From contig CAQTYU010000009.1 in assembly GCA_948890655.1 (NCBI GenBank), positions 1 to 46,496 on the forward strand: a DNA stretch of 46,496 bases, written 5' to 3'. Shown here piece after piece: positions 40,453-46,496 of this stretch. Within the stretch, counting starts at the first letter, position 1. Every line of letters starts with the position of its first letter. The position numbers and the translations under genes were made by a program. The stretch comes from Christensenellaceae bacterium. Lineage in GTDB: Bacteria > Bacillota > Clostridia > Christensenellales > Borkfalkiaceae. The notes below the pieces were generated by a model that was not told where the DNA came from, did no database searches, and was given only the letters and a program-made list of their open reading frames with translations.

Positions 40453-40658
40453 TTTTCCTCCTTAGCTCTGCCCTTTGCGGCGAGCGTGTTTTTGAATATG
40501 TGTCGGGCGGCATAATCCGCCTTTGCAATTATATTGAGTAAGTCGAAAAAAATTATGCAAATAATCTTTTAAGGCGCTTAATGGTTTGCGGTCAAGCTGT
40601 CAATGCGAAAACTTAAATATATACAGGGGGTAATTTATAAAATAATCCGTAAAATAAA

Positions 40659-40683
40659 AAAGCCTCCTTAAAAAGAAGGCTTT
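40659..40683 (-). terminator. terminator after spoIIR
   Basis: Minus strand AAAGCCTTCTT-TTT-AAGGAGGCTTT, 11 bp with one G-U pair, followed by TTTATTTT. Confidence 0.75.
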
Positions 40684-40695
40684 GTAAAAAGAGCG

Positions 40696-41271
40696 TTAAT
40701 TAAAAAATTTATTTATTATATCATATATGGCCGAACGGTATTGCACCTGTGCCGTGCCCGCCGTAAAGCACAGAGGCGGGTAGATTACGCACCACCAGTT
40801 GTCGCCGGTGCCGGAACCGAGCTCTACGATTAAAGCGTCGTATAAGCCGGCTTCAAGAGTTGTATCACCGTAAACGCGTGTGGGAAATTCTTCGGTTCTG
40901 ACCGAAGCGCGCGATTTGTAATCAAATCCGTTTTCCGCTAAAACTTTGTTCGCAACTTCTTCTATTTCGCCTAGTATGCCGCCTATAATTTTCATTGCGG
41001 CTTGCTTGTCGGTGCACTCCGCAGCGTAAGGAGTGATGAATTTAACTATTTCATCCTTAACCTTATATTTTACGTCCTGGTCAATCTGCTCGTTGGAGTT
41101 GGCGCGGACGTGAATTCTTAAATAATCCGCATTATTTTTGCCTTTATAAACTGCCGTTGAGGATACGGAAGGGTTGCCGCTTTGTTGGTTTTGCGAATAT
41201 GTAACAAAAAGAATAGTTGCGCCGACGATTAATAAAACCGCTATACCTATAATTAAGTTTTTGATTTTCAT
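40696..41271 (-). CDS. spoIIR: stage II sporulation protein R
   Basis: A 191-aa secreted signalling protein made in the forespore; it triggers SpoIIGA to process pro-sigma-E in the mother cell. It has an N-terminal signal/TM at ~5-26, the family motif YLRIHVRANSNEQIDQDVKY (~50-69), and the closing WWCVIYPPLCF (~160-170). Length is close to the B. subtilis protein. AAGGAG precedes the ATG. A sigma-F-like promoter lies upstream, as expected. Confidence 0.95.
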   Translation of the reverse strand: MKIKNLIIGIAVLLIVGATILFVTYSQNQQSGNPSVSSTAVYKGKNNADYLRIHVRANSNEQIDQDVKYKVKDEIVKFITPYAAECTDKQAAMKIIGGILGEIEEVANKVLAENGFDYKSRASVRTEEFPTRVYGDTTLEAGLYDALIVELGSGTGDNWWCVIYPPLCFTAGTAQVQYRSAIYDIINKFFN

Positions 41272-41302
41272 AAGATGTGCTCCTTGTTTTGTTTACAAAC
41301 CG

Positions 41303-41331
41303 TTTATTGCCGCAAATTAATTAATTTATAC
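41303..41331 (-). promoter_or_regulatory. sigma-F-like promoter of spoIIR
   Basis: Minus strand GTATA (41327-41331), spacer 15, GGCAATAAA (41303-41311). It matches GYATA-15-GGnnAnAnT except the last base, and the -10 is nearly the same as that of yyaC (GGCAATAAT). Confidence 0.7.
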
Positions 41332-41382
41332 AGTCATTTAAAAGTTTTTATTTTTTGTTCATCTGTTTATTTGTTGATAATA

Positions 41383-41411
41383 TTGACCTGGGTGCGGTAT
41401 TATGTTATAAT
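41383..41411 (+). promoter_or_regulatory. leaderless-type promoter of the AAA ATPase gene
   Basis: TTGACC (41383-41388), spacer 17, TATAAT (41406-41411), then TTTTCT and the ATG at 41418. Confidence 0.8.
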
Positions 41412-41417
41412 TTTTCT

Positions 41418-42287
41418 ATGTTGTATTTGTCAGATTTCGAGTTTCCCGACGAGCAAACTGAATATGAGTTCAGGTGGGGGCTGTTAAATAAAAAAATGCA
41501 CCGCTCATGCTACGATACGATTTATCCGTTTTTTATTCTTTCCGCACACGGGCTGAACAGGCTGGACTTTGAATCCGTTACCATACTGTACGGCGGTAAC
41601 GGTTCGGGTAAAACTACCGTTTTGAACGTAATTGCAGAAAAACTTGGCGCAAAGAGAGATTCTCTTTATAACCGTTCTGATTTTTTTGAAGATTATACCG
41701 AGTTTTGTGCATACAATATGGAAAAGAAGACGGATACGGTCCGTATAATTACCAGCGACGACGTGTTTGATTTTATGTTGAACGTGCGCACTCTCAATAA
41801 CGGTATCGACAAAAAGAGGGAAGAGTTATTCGATGAATATCTGACGGCGAAAAAATCCCTTTCCGAAGTTAAATCTTTTGACGATTACGAAAAACTGAAA
41901 AAAATTTGTGCGACGCGCAGAATGACGCAATCGCAATACGTCAGAAAAAATTTAATCAATAATGTCAGAGAGCATTCTAACGGTGAAAGCGCGTTTGCGT
42001 ATTTCACCAATATCATTCGTGACTCAGGGCTTTATCTTTTGGACGAGCCTGAAAACAGCCTTTCTCCCGAACGTCAGTTGGAACTTTTGAAGTATTTGGA
42101 AGATAGTGCAAGATTTTTTGGATGTCAGTTTATTATAGCTACACATTCTCCTTTTCTACTGTCTATGCGCGGTGCAAAAATTTACGATTTGGACGAAGAA
42201 ATTGCGGACGTTAAAAAATGGACCGAGCTGAAAAACGTTCGCGCTTATTATGATTTCTTCCTTATGCACAAAAAAGAATTTGATTGA
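41418..42287 (+). CDS. AAA family (ABC/RecF-like) ATPase
   Basis: A 289-aa ATPase. Walker A YGGNGSGKTTVL lies at ~59-70, an SMC/RecF-like signature HSNGESAFAYF at ~189-199, Walker B GLYLLDEPENSLSP at ~208-221, and a D/H-loop ending FIIATHSPFLLSMRGAKIYD. There is a short coiled insert at ~125-165 and no nuclease domain, unlike OLD proteins. This family of stand-alone ATPases is common in Firmicutes with no assigned role. The ATG at 41418 follows TATAAT by 6 nt with no Shine-Dalgarno, so it is predicted leaderless; an upstream frame from 41355 lies in the promoter. Confidence 0.85.
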   Translation: MLYLSDFEFPDEQTEYEFRWGLLNKKMHRSCYDTIYPFFILSAHGLNRLDFESVTILYGGNGSGKTTVLNVIAEKLGAKRDSLYNRSDFFEDYTEFCAYNMEKKTDTVRIITSDDVFDFMLNVRTLNNGIDKKREELFDEYLTAKKSLSEVKSFDDYEKLKKICATRRMTQSQYVRKNLINNVREHSNGESAFAYFTNIIRDSGLYLLDEPENSLSPERQLELLKYLEDSARFFGCQFIIATHSPFLLSMRGAKIYDLDEEIADVKKWTELKNVRAYYDFFLMHKKEFD

Positions 42288-42458
42288 TGGGTATGGAGTA
42301 AGTTGTTTTCTGCGGATTAATGCTGCCTGTTTTGCCGATAATCTTTAAAGTTGTGCCAATAATTCTTTTTTTTACATACAATATATTGTGGTTAAAGTAA
42401 TAGCCGTAAACAACGCTGTAAATTTTTTGTAAATTTATTATTTTTTTCTTAAAAACGC

Positions 42459-42487
42459 TTGATTTTTAGCTTTTAATTTGTTATATT
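42459..42487 (+). promoter_or_regulatory. promoter of the tRNA-Val/Gly/Cys cluster
   Basis: TTGATT (42459-42464), spacer 17, TATATT (42482-42487), 12 nt before the first tRNA. The stretch between the AAA gene and this promoter (42288-42458) holds nothing else I can support. Confidence 0.7.
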
Positions 42488-42499
42488 AATTAAGCGTTT

Positions 42500-42575
42500 G
42501 GGAGCTTAGCTCAGTTGGGAGAGCAACTGCCCTACAAGCAGTGGGTCACAGGTTCGAGCCCTGTAGCTCCCACCA
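42500..42575 (+). tRNA. tRNA-Val (anticodon TAC)
   Basis: Acceptor GGGAGCT/AGCTCCC, D arm GCTC...GAGC, anticodon stem ACTGC/GCAGT with loop CCTACAA, T arm ACAGG/CCTGT, and encoded CCA. All stems pair. Confidence 0.96.
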
Positions 42576-42596
42576 ACGAAATAGTGCGGCAATTAT

Positions 42597-42671
42597 GCGG
42601 GAGTGGCTCAGTGGTAGAGCGTCACCTTGCCAAGGTGAATGTCGCGGGTTCGAATCTCGTCTCCCGCTCCA
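42597..42671 (+). tRNA. tRNA-Gly (anticodon GCC)
   Basis: Acceptor GCGGGAG/CTCCCGC, anticodon stem CACCT/AGGTG around loop TGCCA, T loop TTCGAAT, and encoded CCA. Confidence 0.96.
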
Positions 42672-42698
42672 ATTAAAGCCCGCACTATTTTTTTATAA

Positions 42699-42772
<74 letters not shown>

Positions 42773-42773
<1 letters not shown>

Positions 42774-42837
42774 AAAGTTCTGTAAAAGTGTTTACTTTTA
42801 CAGAACTTTTTTGTTGCGGGAATTTCCCGCTTTTTTT
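42773..42837 (+). terminator. tandem terminators after the tRNA cluster
   Basis: The first stem is AAAAGTTCTGTAAAAGT / ACTTTTACAGAACTTTT (17 bp, 42773-42810, T6). The second is GCGGGAA / TTCCCGC (42816-42830) with T7. Two stops in a row insulate the tRNAs from the phage-like genes beyond. Confidence 0.85.
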
Positions 42838-42990
42838 ATTTTTTTAAGCCAGTTTTTGGCGAGTATTAAAAAATTTTAAAAATTTATACGGCCGAACTAT
42901 TGACATTGGCGGTTTTTCATATTATATTTGCTGCGCGAACGAATTTAAACAAATGTTTTTATTGCGGTTAAATAAAAGCGTGGATAATTT

Positions 42991-43089
42991 ATGGGAACTA
43001 ATGATTATATCGAATGAATTGAAAACGAATTTTTGAAATATTATGAAAAGTCGCCCAAAGAGCTGTGTGCGGAGTATGACGGTGATTAA
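42991..43089 (+). pseudogene. short broken reading frame with internal TGA
   Basis: ATG at 42991 reads MGTNDYIE, stop (TGA at 43015), then IENEFLKYYEKSPKELCAEY and ends at TAA 43087-43089. A Trp at the TGA would restore a 32-aa acidic peptide. It is probably the relic of a small gene or fragment. TGA serves as a stop elsewhere in the window, so recoding is unlikely. Confidence 0.35.
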
Positions 43090-43421
43090 AAATAATAGCG
43101 AAACCACGCCATATTGCGGGGGTAATTATGTTTTTATGCTGCCTTATAATCAATATGGTTTTTAGGGGTTGATAATATTTTCGTGCTTAATATATCATTC
43201 CGTATTTTAAAATACCATGAACATGTTTGGTAACAATGCGCCAAGCGGATTTATTATCTTCACTTGCGTGCCTCGCTTTATTGCGGTATATATCCTGCGC
43301 CCGCAAAATGCAATAGGTTAAAGTTATAAAACTTCAAACCGCATACGGCGTGCGGTTGCGCTTTTAATTCTTTTCAACGTCTTCGGGCGATTATATATAA
43401 AAAATTATTTTTGGAGGTTGT
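43090..43421. other. intergenic stretch before the tail-fibre gene
   Basis: 332 bp with no supportable gene. It holds a 14-bp palindrome GTATTTTAAAATAC (43202-43215), a segment near 43260-43320 faintly like the dispersed repeat (TGCGTGCCTCGC, TGCGCCCGCAAA), and a hairpin AACCGCA/TGCGGTT (43337-43357). No clear promoter for the downstream gene is seen. Confidence 0.5.
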
Positions 43422-45635
43422 ATGAAACACAACATCATAATACATAAAGACCTCTGCATAGAATTTGCGGAAGGAACTTTATTCAATCAGCACATTGCGG
43501 GTACAAAATCTTTGGTGGCCAAACTGGAAGGCTGGATGCTGGAAGAGGGGGCTTGTCTTTTTATCGCTTTTAAAAACGGAACGGACGAAGTTCCCCCTAC
43601 GCTTATGGCTTTTGAGCCTAAAGAGGGAATTTATTATATGGACATTCCCCGTGCAGTTATATGCAAAAACGGCAACTGGCAGATGTGCGTTTATAAAAAA
43701 CTGGATTGGGACGAAGAAACGAAGACTGCTTTGGCGGTGGAGGTTGGTAAAGCTAAAACTTTATACATGCCCGCAACCGTTTACGACGAAGAAGGGCACT
43801 GCATTACGGAATACGACGTTGCGAGCGCGGTGAACACGATATTAAGTTGCAGTGAACTTGCCGGAGAATTGAACGGACAAGCCCAAGACGCACGCGACGG
43901 TGCGGTTTTGGCGAAGAAGTCCGCAGAAAACGCGCAAGTTGCGGCGGAAACGGCTAAAGCAACTGCGGTACATTCGGCGGAAGAAGTTGCGGCGCAGGCG
44001 GAAATTGCTGCGAACAATGCAGTTGCTGCGGCAGACAGTGCCGCGGACGCCAGGGCGGCTTCGGTTACCGCGCGAACGGCGGCAGGGCAGGCGGAAAGCC
44101 ATGAAAACAACACGCGTGAGATGCTGGCGAGGGCGATAAAGCAGGCTTCGGATGCGGCGGCTAGCGCGCAGACTGCGGAGGAAAAGGCGCGTCAGGCGGC
44201 GGAGTTGTTTGCAACGCATAGTATTAAAATCAATGCGGAGTTTGCCGCGGTTGAGGATTTGCCTGCTTTGGGGAATTCGCAAACTATTTATTTTATACCC
44301 AACGGCGATACCGGCGCGAACAGTTTTGATGAATACGTTTGGGTCGGAAGCAAATCAGGGTATGAAAAAATCGGTTCGACAGAGGCGGATTTGAGCGGAT
44401 ACGTTTCGAAGAACGGTTCCGAAATGACGGGCACCTTAAAAACGCCGAAAATTTGCGTGGATAAAATTGCGCGTAACAGCGCTGAAACTGTTTTGATTGA
44501 ACCCAAGGTGGAATTTCATTCCGGTGTTAACGGTAAAAGTTCAATTAGAACGGAAAAAGAAATTATTACGCCTAAAATAAGTAACGGTGAAGGTGGGCCT
44601 ATTTTGATAAGTGAAACGCAATTTAACGGTTCTGCTCGCTTTACGGCAACAGCGACTTTTGACGGGACATCAACTTTCAAAAATGTAAAGATTGAGTCTT
44701 TATATAATTCGTCGGTATCGGCAGATGCGATAGCTTTAAAAAGTTCACTTCGCGGTGATGGTTGTACTGATATAACTGATATTGATACGCTCGGTGTTAA
44801 ATATGTTGATTTAGGACAACCAAACGGCATATCCGATTTAAAATTGTATGCGGATACTCAAAACAAATACGAACGTTCCGGCGACGGCAGCGGTAGCCAT
44901 TTGGTAGTAAGAGCGGATAGCGGCGTAACGGTTACCGGGTCTGAATTTAATCAGTCCAATGAGATAAAATTTAATGTATTAGGAAAAGTTTTAGAAAACG
45001 GAGAAAGGGTTTATTCGCCAAATAACCCGCCGCCGGTTGACACGACGAAAGTTTCAAAGTCGGGAGACACGATTACTGGAAACTTGAATATTAATGCAAA
45101 TGTAAAGGCTAATGCATTTTGTCAGAACGATAGCAATAAAGATTATGTCGAATTTTTAACAGGTAACGGGCAATCTTTTAAAATTAAAGGCTACAATAGA
45201 GAAGTTTATAATTTAGCACAGTTATTCAGCGAAGACCAAGTGAGAAGAGCGGCTTGGAACAGTTATGGAGTTGTTTCTTTTAGTAGAGAACAAAAAGAAT
45301 CGGTAAGTTTAAGCGGTAATTCAACGGGAAATTATAAATTACTTTGCAATGTATGCGTAGACTCTCCGTCGTTATTGACAGTATTCGGCGTGGAGACTGC
45401 CCAACATGGTAGTTTACTTTTAACGTTGAATCAACCTCTTAGTGATGAGACTTGGGGTAATGAGAAAAATAACGGGGCAAACGTTTTGGCAAAGGCTGAA
45501 GGCGAGCAAGGATATTGGAGCAGACAATACCTTTGTTGTACAGTGTTAATACCTGCCATCTCAAGCGTACTTATTTGGGCGCGGTATATGGACAAAGTAA
45601 GATATACTTTACAACCCATTTTCAAGGAGAATTAA
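43422..45635 (+). CDS. phage tail fibre / receptor-binding protein
   Basis: A 737-aa protein. The N-terminal ~130 residues are a compact domain (VAKLEGWMLEEGACLFIAF, WQMCVYKKLDW) similar to BppU-like baseplate attachment domains. Residues ~140-265 are an Ala-rich trimeric coiled coil (long runs of AxxAxxxA). Then comes a beta region with two phage-fibre repeats, SGYVSKNGSEMTGTLKTPKI and DTTKVSKSGDTITGNLNINA. The C-terminal ~190 residues form a probable receptor-binding head. The ribosome site GGAGG precedes the ATG. It is followed at once by a small companion gene. No other phage genes are in the window, so it is an orphan module or the edge of one. Confidence 0.85.
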   Translation: MKHNIIIHKDLCIEFAEGTLFNQHIAGTKSLVAKLEGWMLEEGACLFIAFKNGTDEVPPTLMAFEPKEGIYYMDIPRAVICKNGNWQMCVYKKLDWDEETKTALAVEVGKAKTLYMPATVYDEEGHCITEYDVASAVNTILSCSELAGELNGQAQDARDGAVLAKKSAENAQVAAETAKATAVHSAEEVAAQAEIAANNAVAAADSAADARAASVTARTAAGQAESHENNTREMLARAIKQASDAAASAQTAEEKARQAAELFATHSIKINAEFAAVEDLPALGNSQTIYFIPNGDTGANSFDEYVWVGSKSGYEKIGSTEADLSGYVSKNGSEMTGTLKTPKICVDKIARNSAETVLIEPKVEFHSGVNGKSSIRTEKEIITPKISNGEGGPILISETQFNGSARFTATATFDGTSTFKNVKIESLYNSSVSADAIALKSSLRGDGCTDITDIDTLGVKYVDLGQPNGISDLKLYADTQNKYERSGDGSGSHLVVRADSGVTVTGSEFNQSNEIKFNVLGKVLENGERVYSPNNPPPVDTTKVSKSGDTITGNLNINANVKANAFCQNDSNKDYVEFLTGNGQSFKIKGYNREVYNLAQLFSEDQVRRAAWNSYGVVSFSREQKESVSLSGNSTGNYKLLCNVCVDSPSLLTVFGVETAQHGSLLLTLNQPLSDETWGNEKNNGANVLAKAEGEQGYWSRQYLCCTVLIPAISSVLIWARYMDKVRYTLQPIFKEN

Positions 45636-45995
45636 ATGTACTATACTTTAAATAAAAATAATAAAATAACAGCGGCGGCGAATTACAAATTTCAACCTGA
45701 TGCGGCTTATACGGATGAGGAGGTAGTTTATGATTATAACGGACAACTTGTCTTTAAACACGAGACGGAATCTGAAGAGTACAAAGCGGCGGCAAGCGTT
45801 CATGAAAAGCTAAAACGTAAAGAAGATTTGCGTTTTAGACGTGAGACGGAATGCTTTATGGTAATAAACCGCGGGAATTTATGGTACGAGACTTTAACCG
45901 CCGCGCAGAGGGATGAACTTAAAATGTGGTATGAGGCGTGGTTAAATATCACAAAAACACTTATTGTGCCCGTAAAGCCTGAATGGCTTAAGTGA
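45636..45995 (+). CDS. phage tail-fibre companion protein (XkdW-like)
   Basis: A 119-aa protein that starts at the next base after the fibre stop. The N-terminal part is beta-rich (MYYTLNKNNKITAAANYKFQ). The C-terminus, RRETECFMVINRGNLWYETL followed by DELKMWYEAWLNITKTLIVP, is a pattern common to small proteins encoded just after tail fibres in Firmicute phages, where they may act as assembly chaperones or caps. Name given by pattern and position, not by a search. Confidence 0.7.
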   Translation: MYYTLNKNNKITAAANYKFQPDAAYTDEEVVYDYNGQLVFKHETESEEYKAAASVHEKLKRKEDLRFRRETECFMVINRGNLWYETLTAAQRDELKMWYEAWLNITKTLIVPVKPEWLK

Positions 45996-46005
45996 TAAAA
46001 GATAT

Positions 46006-46040
46006 AAAAATAATACGGCGGAAACGCCGTATTATTTTTT
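46006..46040 (+). terminator. terminator after the fibre module
   Basis: Stem AAATAATACGGCG / CGCCGTATTATTT with loop GAAA, followed by a T run. Perfectly paired. Confidence 0.88.
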
Positions 46041-46075
46041 TGTCATTCATTATAAAAAGTATAAGCGGTAAAAAC

Positions 46076-46104
46076 TTGACATTGCAAAAGAAAATATGTA
46101 AAAT
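46076..46104 (+). promoter_or_regulatory. promoter of the tRNA-Leu locus
   Basis: TTGACA (46076-46081), spacer 17, TAAAAT (46099-46104). It lies ~55 nt before the first tRNA-Leu half and ~250 nt before the intact gene. Confidence 0.8.
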
Positions 46105-46160
46105 AAATAAACAAACGCAAAGTTAGTGTATATAAAACTGAAAACTTAACAAAAATGTAT

Positions 46161-46199
46161 GCTCGTGTGGTGGAATAGGCAGACGCAAGGGACTTAAAA
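46161..46199 (+). pseudogene. severed tRNA-Leu 5' half, copy 1
   Basis: GCTCGTG acceptor strand, then TGGTGGAATAGGCAGACGCA and AGGGACTTAAAA as in the intact tRNA-Leu at 46358, ending just after the anticodon loop. No 3' half follows. The 22-nt upstream leader (46134-46155, AAAACTGAAAACTTAAC then AAAAA) is repeated before the intact gene. Confidence 0.85.
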
Positions 46200-46255
46200 A
46201 CCGCTAACGCAGCAAAATTTGTTACTCCGCAACAACAATTGAATACAACTAACGC

Positions 46256-46294
46256 GCCGCTGTGGTGGAATAGGCAGACGCAAGGGACTTAAAA
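46256..46294 (+). pseudogene. severed tRNA-Leu 5' half, copy 2
   Basis: GCCGCTG acceptor strand followed by the same TGGTGGAATAGGCAGACGCA and AGGGACTTAAAA block, then TTTTTGGC. It is cut at the same base as copy 1. The acceptor differs from the other copies (GCTCGTG, GCTTGTG). Confidence 0.85.
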
Positions 46295-46357
46295 TTTTTG
46301 GCAGAAAATAATTAACAGAAAATTAACATAAAAACTGAAAACTTAACAAAAACGCAC

Positions 46358-46444
46358 GCTTGTGTGGTGGAATAGGCAGACGCAAGGGACTTAAAATCCC
46401 TCGGTAGAGATACCGTGCCGGTTCAAGTCCGGCCACAAGCACCA
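46358..46444 (+). tRNA. tRNA-Leu (anticodon TAA)
   Basis: Acceptor GCTTGTG/CACAAGC, anticodon stem AGGGA/TCCCT around the loop CTTAAAA, long variable arm CGGTAGAGATACCG typical of Leu, T loop TTCAAGT, and encoded CCA. All arms pair. Preceded by two severed copies of its own 5' half. Confidence 0.96.
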
Positions 46445-46452
46445 TAGAAGTT

Positions 46453-46488
46453 GGTCTATAAGTCTTCTGACTTATAGACCACTTTTTT
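46453..46488 (+). terminator. terminator after tRNA-Leu
   Basis: Perfect 12-bp stem GGTCTATAAGTC / GACTTATAGACC, loop TTCT, followed by ACTTTTTT. Confidence 0.88.
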
Positions 46489-46496
46489 CGCATTTT

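Noticed and set aside
42991..43089. TGA decoded as Trp (alternative code)
   Set aside because: TGA ends other genes here (for example parA, lrp-side and HTH genes), so a decayed fragment is simpler.
43842..44394. Arg-rich reading frames on both strands over the fibre gene
   Set aside because: They are frame shadows of the Ala-rich coiled-coil repeats, with no ribosome sites.
46134..46376. CRISPR array from the repeated blocks near the right end
   Set aside because: The repeats are tRNA-Leu 5' halves with leader sequence and unequal spacers, and no cas genes are present.
46161..46440. Group I intron in tRNA-Leu(UAA), a classic intron site
   Set aside because: The breaks fall at the anticodon loop, but no second 3' exon exists for copies 1 and 2, the intact gene is uninterrupted, and the ~60-bp spacers are far too short for a group I core.

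Overview
The window looks like the replication-origin neighbourhood of a spore-forming, low-to-moderate GC Firmicute. The best guess is an uncultured gut Clostridia of the Christensenellales type; that lineage is an inference, not a measurement. Support comes from the sporulation and germination genes (yyaC, spoIIR, sleB, ypeB), the Bacillus/Clostridium gene order yaaO-tmk-holB-yaaT-(trmN6)-rsmI, a GTP-type PEP carboxykinase, and the chromosomal set parA/parB, rsmG, dnaN, rpmH, rnpA, yidD, yidC, jag.

Layout. (1) 1-2990 is accessory DNA: a gene cut by the window edge, the C-terminal stub of a tyrosine recombinase, a repeated helix-turn-helix protein, and a DUF4238 gene broken by one stop codon. 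It ends at a complete tRNA-Arg lying next to the severed 5' half of another tRNA-Arg. (2) 3000-9000 holds a DUF4250 gene and mnmA fired from one shared palindrome, an XRE regulator with its operator, and a leftward block parB < small ORF < parA < ftsH. (3) 8974-9702 is the likely oriC: AT-rich, two perfect and several near-perfect DnaA boxes and two parS sites, with a third parS inside ftsH. No dnaA gene is visible. Genes left of it mostly read left and genes right of it mostly read right. (4) 9703-17280 holds yyaC, a SLOG protein, rsmG, dnaN, rpmH-rnpA-yidD-yidC-jag, and queT behind a preQ1-I riboswitch. (5) 17300-25600 holds metabolic and housekeeping genes (pckG, an lrp/aminotransferase pair, greA, lysS). 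(6) 25787-33715 is the yaaO-tmk-holB-ricT / ferredoxin / trmN6-ABC-rsmI stretch, with three copies of a dispersed ~115-bp intergenic repeat. (7) 33731-42287 holds a DUF2207/DUF697 membrane pair, an M42 peptidase, ypeB-sleB, spoIIR and an AAA ATPase. (8) 42459-46496 holds tRNA-Val/Gly/Cys, an orphan phage tail-fibre gene with its small companion, and a tRNA-Leu preceded by two severed tRNA-Leu 5' halves.

The most notable signals are as follows. Four genes (DUF4250, rsmG, an 86-aa hypothetical, an AAA ATPase) have a -10 box exactly 6 nt before the ATG and no Shine-Dalgarno, which predicts leaderless mRNAs. tRNA genes are repeatedly truncated at the anticodon loop at both ends of the window, as expected of integrase scars. 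A 59-codon gene is wedged with overlapping signals between parA and parB. The ori region appears rearranged. YpeB carries a ~190-residue Lys/Arg-rich cytoplasmic extension.
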